From positions 36,920,581 to 36,984,580 of the forward strand of contig OY294071.1 of the NCBI GenBank assembly GCA_958510875.1: 64,000 bases of DNA. The letters run 5' to 3'. This stretch comes from Endomychus coccineus (taxonomy: Eukaryota > Arthropoda > Insecta > Coleoptera > Endomychidae). Positions 13,232 through 22,440 of this stretch are shown here, piece by piece (positions within the stretch are counted from its first letter, which is position 1; every line of letters begins with the position of its first letter). Made by a program: the position numbers and the translations under genes. Under the pieces are notes generated by a model. That model saw only the letters and a list, made by a program, of their open reading frames with translations, made no database searches and was not told the origin of the DNA.

Positions 13232-13375
13232 TTTTTTTTACATACAAACCTGGTCGGGGCTGCTGCGAGCTCCGACGACATAGCAGCAGTCGCGCCAGAA
13301 AAAACCTAAAAGGTGGTTAACCGAAGCTACTCCTCCCCACCGGTCGGTAAGTAGCTTCAGGTTCCTAAATCGTGT

Positions 13376-13419
13376 ATATAATTCATAGATATATGTATAG
13401 ATATATATATATATATATA

Positions 13420-13474
<55 letters not shown>
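13376..13474. repeat. (TA)n microsatellite
   Basis: TA-rich run with early interruptions that ends exactly where the 5'-truncated + strand LINE copy begins. Confidence 0.95.
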
Positions 13475-13476
<2 letters not shown>

Positions 13477-14443
13477 TCCACTCTTTTGGAGTGGTGAAAT
13501 GGACGGTCGATGAGCTGCATAGACTCGATAAAGACACCCGGAAAATGATGCATATCCATCACAGTCTGCATCCTAGATCGTCCGTTCCCCGCATTTATCT
13601 CCCACGTCATCGGGGAGGTAGGGGACTCCTCAGTCTGGAGGGTCTGCATCGAAGTGTGGTTCTGAGTATAGCTTGTAAAGTTCTTAGGAGCTCGGACCCC
13701 CTCCTGTGCCTTGTTAAAAGTCACGAATTGGCCGGAGTGGGCGCATTTATCGTTAAGGCAGCACAAAAAGCTGCGGAAGAACTTGGTCTCGAATTTCAGA
13801 TCAGTTGAGAAGGCCGACTAGAGGGCAACCTCGAGCTCCTACCTTCTCGCCTGAAAGCCCAGATAAATGCCGCGGAGCAAGATCTTACGCTCAGGCGGCA
13901 TGTTGACAAGCCGATACACGGTGTTTTTTATCAAAACATTGAAACGCTCGGCTTGACGTAATTAACACCTTGGTCTATCGCCGCAATGTGATGGGTGTGC
14001 AGGTCCCTGATGTCAGCTGCAGGGCCTGTCGAAAGACGCCTGAGACGCTTTTCCACCTTCTGTCGGCATGTCCGGCAAAAGCGGCCTCGGCGTACACCCA
14101 TCGCCATAATGTGGCCCTACGGGTGCTGTATTACCATCTAAGGCACTCGTATGGAATAGACCAAGAGCCGGTGCTGCCTTACATGCCAGGAGATATTGAG
14201 TCCGTTGTCGGAAACGAAAAATGCCAGATCTTCTGGAATTATTCGTTTCCGACCGTCAGGTCCATACAAGCAAATAGGCCTGACGTTGTCCTCCTCGATA
14301 AACTAATCAAGACTATGTATGTCATCGAATTCTCCGCTCCGGCAGAGAAGAACATAGTCTTGAAAGAGGAGGAAAAATGGACAAAATATCAAGATCTCCT
14401 TTCCAGCTCCGCACGCTATACCCAGGCCACAAGGTCGTATTAG
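13475..14443 (+). pseudogene. C-terminal part of RLE-LINE polyprotein (RT tail, zinc knuckle, endonuclease)
   Basis: 13473-13808 encodes WTVDELHRLDKDTRK, then SLHPRSSVPRIYLPRHRGG and RGLLSLE, the post-thumb block of R2-group LINE proteins. A frame break and a deletion follow. 13970-14443 then encodes the CxxC...HxxxxC knuckle (CRACRKTPETLFHLLSACP) and the endonuclease core RPDVVLLD...YVIEFSAPAEKN followed by EEEKWTKYQDL. This PD...E/K arrangement is that of the restriction-like nuclease which nicks target DNA for target-primed reverse transcription. The knuckle and nuclease residues look intact, but the ORF is truncated and shifted, so the copy is dead. Assigning R2 versus R4/Dong would need a phylogeny. 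Confidence 0.8.
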
Positions 14444-14690
14444 TGGTTCTGATCATCGGTGTTTTGGGCGGAATTCGGTCTTTGCTGCGTTCAAACTTGA
14501 AAATCATTCCGGCCTGTAGGAACTCGGCGCAGGTCTTGATAGACCGGATGCAAAAGGCAAAGACATTCTGGGTTCAATTAGAATACTTAGAGCACACGAT
14601 TTAGGAACCTGAAGCTACTTACCGACCGATGGGGAGGAGTAGCTTCGGTTAACCGCCTTTTAGGTTTTTTCTGGCGCGACTGCTGCGATG
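13475..14690 (+). mobile_element. 5'-truncated RLE-type LINE (R2/R4-like), copy B
   Basis: Contains the end of the RT ORF, the zinc knuckle, the restriction-like endonuclease and most of a roughly 250-bp 3' UTR. The 5' end abuts (TA)n. The 3' end stops inside the second tail hairpin arm (gctgcgatgtcg) and joins directly to a PLE fragment, apparently with a few bases of microhomology. Relative to copies D and E it has lost about 100 bp near 13956, removing the stretch that encodes RLTFGYL. Confidence 0.85.
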
Positions 14691-15042
14691 TCGTCTCTAT
14701 TGCCTCCCTGGTTATTCCGGTGTAGAAGTGTTCAATGTTGGCTAGAGTCTTTGTGCGGCTAAAGTTGATCATATGGCCAGTACTTCTTACATGTTCAGCT
14801 AGTGAAGACGTGGTTTCGTTTTTCGACACAGCGTTTGCATGTTCAGTCTTTCGCACATCAATGCGTCTGTTGGTCTGTCCGATGTATGTCTTTTCACAAT
14901 TACCACATGGCACCTCGTACACTCCTTGGCATTCTAGAGGAATTCTGTCTTTTGGATTCCGAAGAACATTTTTGCTCTTCCTATCTGTTGTGAAGGTTGT
15001 TTTGATATCATGACGGCTCAGTATTTTGCAGATTTTGTCAAA
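14691..15042 (-). pseudogene. Penelope-like element family 1, GIY-YIG endonuclease fragment
   Basis: Reading leftwards from about 15042: KICKILSRHDIKTTFTTD, then a spacer ending KDRIPLECQ, then GVYEVPCGNCEKTYIGQTNR, which is the GIY-YIG signature (GVY...YIG) with the CxxC insertion typical of PLEs. TEHANAVSK, LAEHVRSTGHMINF and NIEHFYTGITREAIE follow. The fragment stops in the C-terminal part and is fused to the RLE-LINE tail at 14690. It lacks RT and termini. It is closely related to the copy at 36987-37420. Confidence 0.82.
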
Positions 15043-15365
15043 TTACAAATGATGATACAAGGATGATATTATAAACAAACTTACTTTTGAGTTATATCCA
15101 ATTATATGATGGAAAATGTAGGCAATGTTCAGTTGATTTTGTATATTCTTGATGATTTTAATTTATCACTTTAAAAACACAATTACTCTGCTTTGAAACA
15201 TTCACAAACACAGGTGAACTACGTGGTTACTTCTTTTGAAATTCAGGAACTGTTGATGATAAATTGTTAACTTGGTTTTATTAAAACATATAAAACTTCT
15301 TCAATTATATTCTGGAACTTTATCGAAGACTGGATACTATACGATGCTATTTATTAGCTGTGGTC

Positions 15366-15370
<5 letters not shown>
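15043..15370. other. no recognisable gene
   Basis: AT-rich spacer between two PLE-derived blocks. Nothing further was recognised. Confidence 0.45.

Positions 15371-15409
<39 letters not shown>
15371..15409. repeat. (TA)n microsatellite
   Basis: Pure TA run immediately left of the PLE terminal palindrome. Confidence 0.96.
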
Positions 15410-15412
<3 letters not shown>

Positions 15413-15509
15413 TCTTCTTAGGTTCTCGCGGACGTAATGTGTAGAACTGGATTCTCGGGTATTGATCCGCGTTGTGTGGTTTCGGTCCTCAAAAGGACCA
15501 ATTTCACGA

Positions 15510-15541
15510 CGTTTCGGCAAAGTCGCATTTGCCATCTTCAG
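15510..15541 (-). ncRNA. hammerhead ribozyme-like motif (PLE terminus, left arm)
   Basis: Mirror image of the motif at 15609-15640 and identical in sequence. Confidence 0.6.
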
Positions 15542-15608
15542 GTGATTCGACCGTAGAGTCTGGAAAATCTAGGCGAACTAGATTTTCCAGACTCTACGGT
15601 CGAATCAC

Positions 15609-15640
15609 CTGAAGATGGCAAATGCGACTTTGCCGAAACG
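15609..15640 (+). ncRNA. hammerhead ribozyme-like motif (PLE terminus, right arm)
   Basis: CTGAAGA matches the hammerhead box CUGANGA. It is followed by a perfect 6-bp stem II (ggcaaa/tttgcc, loop tgcgac) and then GAAAC, the second conserved box. Hammerheads are known in PLE terminal repeats. I did not find an unambiguous stem III plus cleavage triplet, so catalysis is not established. Confidence 0.65.
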
Positions 15641-15706
15641 TCGTGAAATTGGTCCTTTTGAGGACCGAAACCACACAACGCGGATCAATACCCGAGAATC
15701 CAGTTC

Positions 15707-15710
<4 letters not shown>

Positions 15711-15784
<74 letters not shown>
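15711..15784. repeat. (TA)n microsatellite
   Basis: TA run with one tg interruption at 15771, between the PLE terminus and the truncated 3' side of the minus-strand RLE-LINE copy C. Confidence 0.96.
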
Positions 15785-17285
15785 ATTTTTAGATCTGGCA
15801 TTTTTCCTTTCCGACAACTGACTCAATATCTCTTGACATGTAAGGCAGCACCGGCTCTTGGTCTATTCCGTACGAGTGCATTAGATGGTAAAACAACACC
15901 CGTAGGGCCTCATTATGGCGATGGGTGTACGCCGAGGCCGCTTTTGCCAGACAGCAGGTGGAAAAGCGTCTCAGGTGCCTTTCGACAGGTCCTGCAGCTG
16001 ACATCAGGTACCTGTACACTCATCACGGCGATAGACCAAGGTGTTAATTACTCAATCGTGGCCAGCTGCGGTAAATCCCTCAGTCTCGAATGTAAGCCCG
16101 ATAGAAAACACCGTGTATCGGCTTGTCCACATGCCGCCTGAGCATGAGATTTTGCTCAGCGACATCTATCTGGGCATTCGGGCGAGGAGGTTGGAACTCG
16201 AGGTTGCTTTCTACTCGAACTGATCTGAAAATCGAGACCAAGTTCTTCCGCAGGTTTTTGTGCTGCCTTAACGATAAACGCCCCCACTCCGGCTAATTCG
16301 TGACTTTTAACAAGGCACAGGATGGAGTCCGAACTCCTAAGAACTTTACAAGCTTACTCAGAACCACACCTCGATGCAGACCCTCCAGACTGAGGAGTCC
16401 TCTACCTCCCCGGTGACGTGGGAGATGAATGCGGGAAACCGACAACCTAGGATGCAAACTGTGATGGATATGCATTATTTTCCGGGTGTCTTTGTCGAGA
16501 CTATGCAGCTCATCGTCCTTCCATTTTTCCACTCCAACGATATACGCCCCTACTGCGGCCAATTCGTGACTTTTAACAAAGCAAAGGAGGGGTTCCGAAC
16601 TCCTAAGAACTTTACAAACTATACTCAGAACCACACCTCGAAGCAGACCCTCCAGACTGAGGAGTCCTCTACCTCCCCGGTGGCGTGGGAGATGGATGCG
16701 GGAAACGGACAACCTAGGATGCAAACTGTGATGGATATGCATTATTTTCCGGGTGTCTTTGTCGAGTCTATGCAGCTCATCGACCGTCCATTTCACCACT
16801 CCAAAAGAGTGGACCACACCTCGAAGCAGACCCTCCAGACTGAGGAGTCCTCTACCTCCCCGGTGACGTGGGAGATAAATGCGGGAAACGGACAACCTAG
16901 GATGCAAACTGTGATGGATATGCATTATTTTCCGGGTGTCTTTGTCGAGTCTATGCAGCTCATCGACCGTCCATTTCGCCACTCCAAAAGAGGAGCAGGA
17001 CTGGAACGGCAAGCATATTTGTCACTTGTTCCCACTCGAAAGTTCGGAAGACGAAATCTTTCGAACAAGGTTTCTGTACTTGCCGCGGAGAGCCACCTCT
17101 ACCTGGGAAGCGTCATAATTAGGACGCTGTTCAATTCCCAGGTATCGATAGATCTCTCCAGCATCAAGATGTTTGAAGATGCTTCCGTCGGTAAGCTGCA
17201 TTTTCTCGTGCACTTCCGGAGATCGTCCTCTCCTCAAATGAAACACTGCGCATTTGTCCAATCCCAAGTCCCAAGTGAAAGTTTG
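15785..17285 (-). pseudogene. RLE-type LINE copy C, RT to zinc knuckle, with internal triplication
   Basis: From right to left, 17267-17022 encodes GLDKCAVFHLRRGRSPEV and YRYLGIEQRP...LVRKISSSELSSGNK, the RT palm/thumb end of an R2-group LINE. 17012-16293 holds the DELHRLDKDTRK...RGGRGLLSLEGL block three times. 16019-15789 holds the region after the zinc knuckle (AKAASAYTHRHNEALRVL ... [16 protein letters not shown]). The sequence ends at KCQI where (TA)n begins, so the nuclease and 3' UTR are missing. It lies in opposite orientation to copy B, 1.1 kb away. Stops and frame breaks make it inactive. Confidence 0.82.
16290..17005 (-). repeat. in-frame triplication inside RLE-LINE copy C
   Basis: The segment encoding DELHRLDKDTRKIMHIHHSL through RGLLSLEGL occurs three times. 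Successive copies are 61 and 89 codons apart (183 and 267 bp), so one 239-codon frame runs through all three. Two of the copies carry the downstream VKSHEL sequence in or near frame; the first is shorter. Confidence 0.85.
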
Positions 17286-17296
17286 TAGTTGTCATA

Positions 17297-17767
17297 ATAG
17301 TAAATTAGATGGTGAATCGTAGTATTTATGTTTAGTCTCTAGCTTGATTTCATAAACAGTTACTCATATTTTTTAATGTTTCATTAATAATTCCAAAAAC
17401 GCTAATTCAATCGCCTACAAATTTGAGTCATATAAAATCGGTAGAACAATTTCAACTCTGAAATAATTTTACCCCAACGGTCTTTAAAGAATTTTCCAGT
17501 AGTTATCAAGAATATATGTGACGTAGAACATAATAATAAATTAGATGGTGAATCGTGATATTTATGTTCAGTCTTTAGCTTGATTTCATAAACAGCTACT
17601 AATATTTTTTTGATGTTTCATTAATAATTCCAAAAACGCTAATTCAATCGCCTACAAATTTGAGTCATATGAAATCGATAGAACAATTTTAACTCTGAAA
17701 TAATTTTACCCCGACGGTCTTCAAAGAATTTTCCAGTAGTTATCAAGGATACATATGACGTAGAACG
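17297..17767. repeat. tandem duplication, two copies of approx. 236 bp
   Basis: taaattagatggtgaatcgt starts at 17301 and again at 17537. The copies match to gacgtagaac at about 17528 and 17765 with scattered substitutions. Non-coding; relation to a mobile element is unknown. Confidence 0.9.
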
Positions 17768-18229
17768 TGAATGCTATAACTTTTGGATGTTAAAACTTCT
17801 TGGAAAGTACGGCACAGATTCTTTATATAACTGGATGATGTTCAACTTACACCTGGAACTAATCATATCAGATAATATTCCATGCCAGAGGTGTCGCTTC
17901 ATTATTTCTACCTCCTAATAATAAAAATATTACCTCTTTAGTCTCTTACATTCTCTGGTTATCCTCGCTGATACAAGTTATGACAGATCTGTACTTATAA
18001 CTTGTTTAGGACTGACGTCTTCTACAAATCTTAAAGCATCGTAACTCTTGGACTATTACGCTTGTATCGTACATCACACATAACTCAAACCTTTGCTTCC
18101 TCGCATCAGTCTTCGGAGATCATATTTTCCTTCAAATATCACCAGACTCCGACTTCTATCTTTCCGATATACAGATTGAATTAGTACGAGCGGTGTGTAG
18201 AATTAATGTGAAAGTATGAGAGATAGTAG

Positions 18230-18231
<2 letters not shown>
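17768..18231. other. no recognisable gene
   Basis: Nothing recognised between the duplication and the (GA)n tract. Confidence 0.45.

Positions 18232-18318
<87 letters not shown>
18232..18318. repeat. (GA)n microsatellite
   Basis: Uninterrupted run of about 43 GA dinucleotides, the only long non-TA dinucleotide tract in the window. Confidence 0.98.
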
Positions 18319-18321
<3 letters not shown>

Positions 18322-21300
18322 AAAAAGAAAGAGATAGTCATACAGTATTGTTAATGCTATAAACAGAAAGAGAACTTGTGTTGTGCGATAGGGAATGGGG
18401 AACGTGCATTACACAGGTCGAATTGTTAGATAGTAAGAATTAGAGATGGGTTGCTATTCGGCGATCTGTTGTTATTTACCAGCTGTTGTTTCATAAAAGC
18501 AGCTCTGTGACTGTAGATTTTGTCTAATATAAAATAGCAACTGCTATCTTGTACCTCTTATTGGAAACAGTTATTTTTAGATTTGAGATGAAATTAGCAG
18601 TGACAGCACTTGGTATTATGATTATGGTATTTTTATTTTGGAATAATAGTTTCGCCCATCTCTAGTAAAAATACTGGTTGTGTCATTAGTTCACGCCCAT
18701 ATTGTTTCAGGTTGGGATACATGCCATTATCATCTGGTTCGATTCATTATCACACTTATTAACGGGCAATGTCCCGCTCGATCTGACTCAAGCTGTATGT
18801 CGTAGATAATTTGTGGAATGCTTGGTGTTTGAAATACGGTTCTATAGATAAGCTATATATATTGAATTCTACGATCATCGTTGAACCAACTGAAGCATGG
18901 AAAGATTCTCATTCAATCCAATAAACTAATATCAATTCGTAATTAGGATTTCGAAAAGGTCAGGTGATTACAATATTTAAGATATTGTAACATCCTTCCG
19001 GGCAAGTGTATATTGTAGTATTCTCTCTAGAATATATTTGTATGAAAATGTCTACATTCAGATAGATATGATGTGTGTAATAGCAGGAAACATGAAGTAC
19101 TAGGCACTTCCGTTCATCTGCGTCCAAGGATACCTTCAGATATATGCTGGAAAGACGTCCCAATTGTGTTTTCTGAGGCCGTTATTCAGAATGTGAACCG
19201 AAAACGGATTTTAGGCAATTTAATTATTCACGATTGCCAATCTTGTTGAGAATTTGCTTTCAACCTCATATTAATTGATGTCTAATAATAGTTATGCATA
19301 TTTTACAAGTGGTTAACATCAGCAGAATGTGATGAAGTTTTCATCTCTTCCTACAATTATCTCTCATTAAACTTGGGCGTATCCGTTTTGCCAACTCTTG
19401 GTTTGGTGCCGTTTTGTTCTGCGACGCCACTACTACCGCTTAATCAACTTCAAGAGTAGATGGACTATCTCAGTCGGTTCAGGCCACAAATGTCTACGGA
19501 ATGAACTACTAATGAAATTTACACCTTAAAATATCATCAACAATTTACCGCTAATAATTTCAAGAACTTATTATGGAGATATACATATCAACAGTACATG
19601 ATTATTAGCTTATTATAAGTGGATTGCTATTCAGTTGCTTCTTGATGCATATTCATATATTTAAAACATTGATGTGTTACAATTTCGATTACTCGTTTTG
19701 GCGACCTGGTCATTTTTATTTGAAATTAATGAGATAAGGAAACTTTGTGCTTGGTACAACTAGCTTCAAGAAATCCCGTCTTCTAATAATGGTCGTGAAA
19801 CCTAAACATATGTAAAGACGAAAATAATAAGTTCTTAAAAATCATATTATCTCTTAATGAAGAAAATTTAGACAAGATTTCATCCCATACCACTCCACTT
19901 TATATTAGATCTGACAACTTGTGTAGAGAAGCAATTAATTCCAGAAATAGCAGTAGACGAACCAGACTCCCAGAGCACAGCATATAGAAGGATGCCTCAC
20001 AAGCTCAATAACGGGACAATTTAATCATTCACATATTATTTATTGCTGAAACTGACTCATGTTTTATTAATTTCCGTTTGATTCCACAAAGTGTGCTTCA
20101 ATAGAGTGGCGAAAATTCTCAAAAATACAGAGTTCAGTGCCACGTAGCGGCGATATATGTTGCCCCATGCGAGGTATACGTTCGACTGGTACTTCCTTCA
20201 TTCTCATCATTCTCTTGATCTCTCTGATCGTGAAATTACTCAGTGTTCAAAAATTAATTCGAATATGTTACTTGACCAGTTATAATGGCAATATTTGGCA
20301 TTGGAGAAAAATGTAATGAAATAAAATATATAAAACCATAGTTTGTGGCAAAATTCCACTGATCATGTTCTTTATCGTCGACAAAAAGGGGATTGACTTA
20401 TCAAGTCACCGGGAACGCAATCGAATTTGTTCAAATCCTCCTCTTAACCAATTCCGGGGGCACATTATGTTTGCAAGAACGAATATTGTTATTGCCCAGT
20501 ATAGGTTTTTATGTAAAAACATTTAGTTAAAGGGTACGTGTAAACATTAAAGGTGATTGCATAAAAGCGAGCCGTTCAAAAATACTGTTCAGTGGTTTGC
20601 TACGATTTTTATTTGCCGCTATGATATCAAAGATGTGAGTTCAAACGTGTATGATATGATCTATATGTGACCATGATTTTATCGCAGCATTCAGCTGTTC
20701 ATAATATCATTGGCTTAAACAAATTCTATATAGTGCAAAAGCTTTATTATTTTGTAAAGCTGTGAAGTGACACCATAATTTCAATTCCAATGAATTGAAC
20801 AAATACGTCAACAGCAGTGATACGTATAGATTGATTTCTAAACTCGACCATAACTGAATAATATCAATCCGAGTGAATTTCATTTATTAATAATTGAAAA
20901 AACCATATTTGAATGAACTAACTGAATTAATTTACTTTCCAATACCAGTTTGTAGTTTTTTAATGACTTGATCACTAACGTAAAAATTTCTGGCCCAGTA
21001 TCTTATATATTTACATCATCTGAAGGTTCATGTATATACCATGCGATATGATAAAGAGGCTAATTTTGAGGAACAAAACTATCACTCGAATATAATGTAC
21101 AAGAAACTCGATGTAGCCACGGTAGATACTATGAAGGTGCAGCGCGATAAGAAATCTATATCATCTAACTTGTAAAACTTCAAAAATTATAGGACCAGAA
21201 TCACTGATGAGCATATCTTGATAAAATAACTATTTCATAATGGACTGAAGCTAGACTACTTCAGTACTGGCAAACCTTACCAGGTGTAACCCACGCTGAA

Positions 21301-21665
21301 CGTTTAATATAAGTGTTTAAGCTTAACGTATTCATATTTTTATACATATTGACAATAATTATGACAAGTCATTTAAAGTATCATTTTCTGTATATGAGCT
21401 ATTATAGCCTCTGTGAATGTATTTACGAGACATCTGGAAACAATGGTAAATGTGATTCTTGTCAATTTTTCATCAGCCGACGAAGTGTTATTGATGAGTT
21501 GACATGGCTTATTTATATGGGTACTTCTAAGAATGATTGTGTTGCCTGAGATTTCTGGTCAACACATATGTAGCCAACGATAGCAGCTACTACCCTTCTT
21601 TACAGACCTTTTTAATCTTGAACTTGCCTGAAGTAAACTACTTTAGAAAATAAATCATTCACACA
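18319..21665. other. no recognisable gene
   Basis: Over 3 kb of AT-rich DNA with only short, non-conserved-looking frames (for example 18960-19163 minus, 21313-21549 plus from a GTG). No repeat or transposon motif recognised. Confidence 0.4.
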
Positions 21666-21815
21666 AAGCTCATTCATCGAGCAACATCATTATATTACTA
21701 AACATTCAAATCAAATTCATTCAACGAGCAACATCATTACATTGCTATAACAATCACATCAACATCACTTCAGCGAGCAACATTATTACTTGCAATAACA
21801 ATAACATATCATCAA
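21666..21815. repeat. three tandem copies of an approx. 48-bp unit
   Basis: cgagcaacatcattat-type cores start at 21678, 21725 and 21774, each preceded by a cattca/cttca stretch. Diverged short tandem repeat. Confidence 0.75.
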
Positions 21816-22095
21816 TATTATAATCAAAATGTTAACCTAGAGAATTACAACTTTAGGTAAACTAGCCTTCATAAAATAAGGCGACTCAGTTGGTTTAGTG
21901 TAGTTTGTACATAACTGTATATAGGTGTGAATAAATAACTTAAAATCATCAAGTGCTACTCGTTCAACCAACTACCATCATACTGAGTCATACAAGAAGT
22001 GTTAACAACAGTAGCATACAGCACAATAAGCCCTACGAAAACGAGAGCTGTAATACTTTAGAGCAAAGCAGGTTAAACTCACGTACTCTAATCGG

Positions 22096-22440
22096 TCCAT
22101 ATACAGAATACTGCCGTTTGAGCCAAAATCTTTGAAGACTCGGCTTTGTGAAGGATGCTCAATGTCAACTGTGTTTCGAGGATGACGAAACGGCGAAACA
22201 CGTTATCTGTGAATGGGTGGAGGAACAATCAGTTTCGAGACGTCCGTTAAGAAACACCTCCTACCAGAAGATCTAAAGGAAACCTCTATCAGCAAAATCA
22301 TCGGTTTTATGAGAATAATGAATTTGCCGGGTGGGCCGCAATGCAATACATGGTTGCGGTGGAGGGAACGAAGTTCAAGAAACTCAAACCTAAAACTAAT
22401 ATTGGTGGTTCTTCAAAATTATTAACTCTGTATAAACTCC
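22096..22440 (+). pseudogene. RNase H-type LINE, C-terminal zinc-knuckle fragment
   Basis: 22152-22205 encodes AQCQLCFEDDETAKHVICEW. Its CxxC...HxxxC spacing is the C-terminal knuckle that follows RNase H in LOA/R1-type LINE proteins (CRxCxEEEETxxHxLCEC pattern). After a frame change, 22213-22330 encodes KKHLLPEDLKETSISKIIGF, the usual end of such proteins. The copy is a 3' remnant with frameshifts; no RT is adjacent. It may belong to the same family as the fragments at 2.1 and 60.6 kb. Confidence 0.7.

Larger units (their letters stand above)
12554..13375 (-). repeat. three tandem RLE-LINE 3' tails separated by (TA)n
   Basis: Three head-to-tail copies (starting 12554, 12878 and 13247) of the minus-strand 3' untranslated tail of the RLE LINE found at 13.5, 30.6, 42.0 and 46.9 kb. 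Units 1 and 2 run from aacctggtcgg to cttgtggcct and then into (TA)n; unit 3 is cut at about 13370. Relative to full tails all lack about 60 bp around the gatcat/gaactcggcg junction. That shared deletion and the shared tgtgttttttttt linker suggest duplication of one insertion rather than three independent ones. Each tail holds two inverted repeats, described separately. Confidence 0.85.
15410..15710. repeat. head-to-head PLE family 1 termini forming a long palindrome
   Basis: 15440-15571 and 15579-15710 are inverted copies of each other, 132 bp per arm with a 7-bp spacer (ggcgaac), and match perfectly by eye. The left copy extends 30 bp further (to 15410), matching the end of the PLE at 37598. 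Both outer edges abut (TA)n. No PLE coding sequence lies between the arms, so this is a terminal-repeat-only insertion. Each arm carries a hammerhead-like motif. Confidence 0.9.

Noticed and set aside
12707..13766. Several ORFs rich in alternating Tyr-Ile on both strands (also near 15400-15800, 36463-36887, 37732-38158, 62391-62651)
   Set aside because: They are translations of (TA)n microsatellites joined to flanking element sequence, not genes.
16374..17288. The longest open frame in the window (304 codons, + strand)
   Set aside because: It is antisense to the RLE-LINE copy C coding sequence and is kept open by the in-phase triplication; it resembles no protein.
18156..18341. Ser-Leu repeat ORF on the minus strand
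   Set aside because: Translation of the (GA)n microsatellite.
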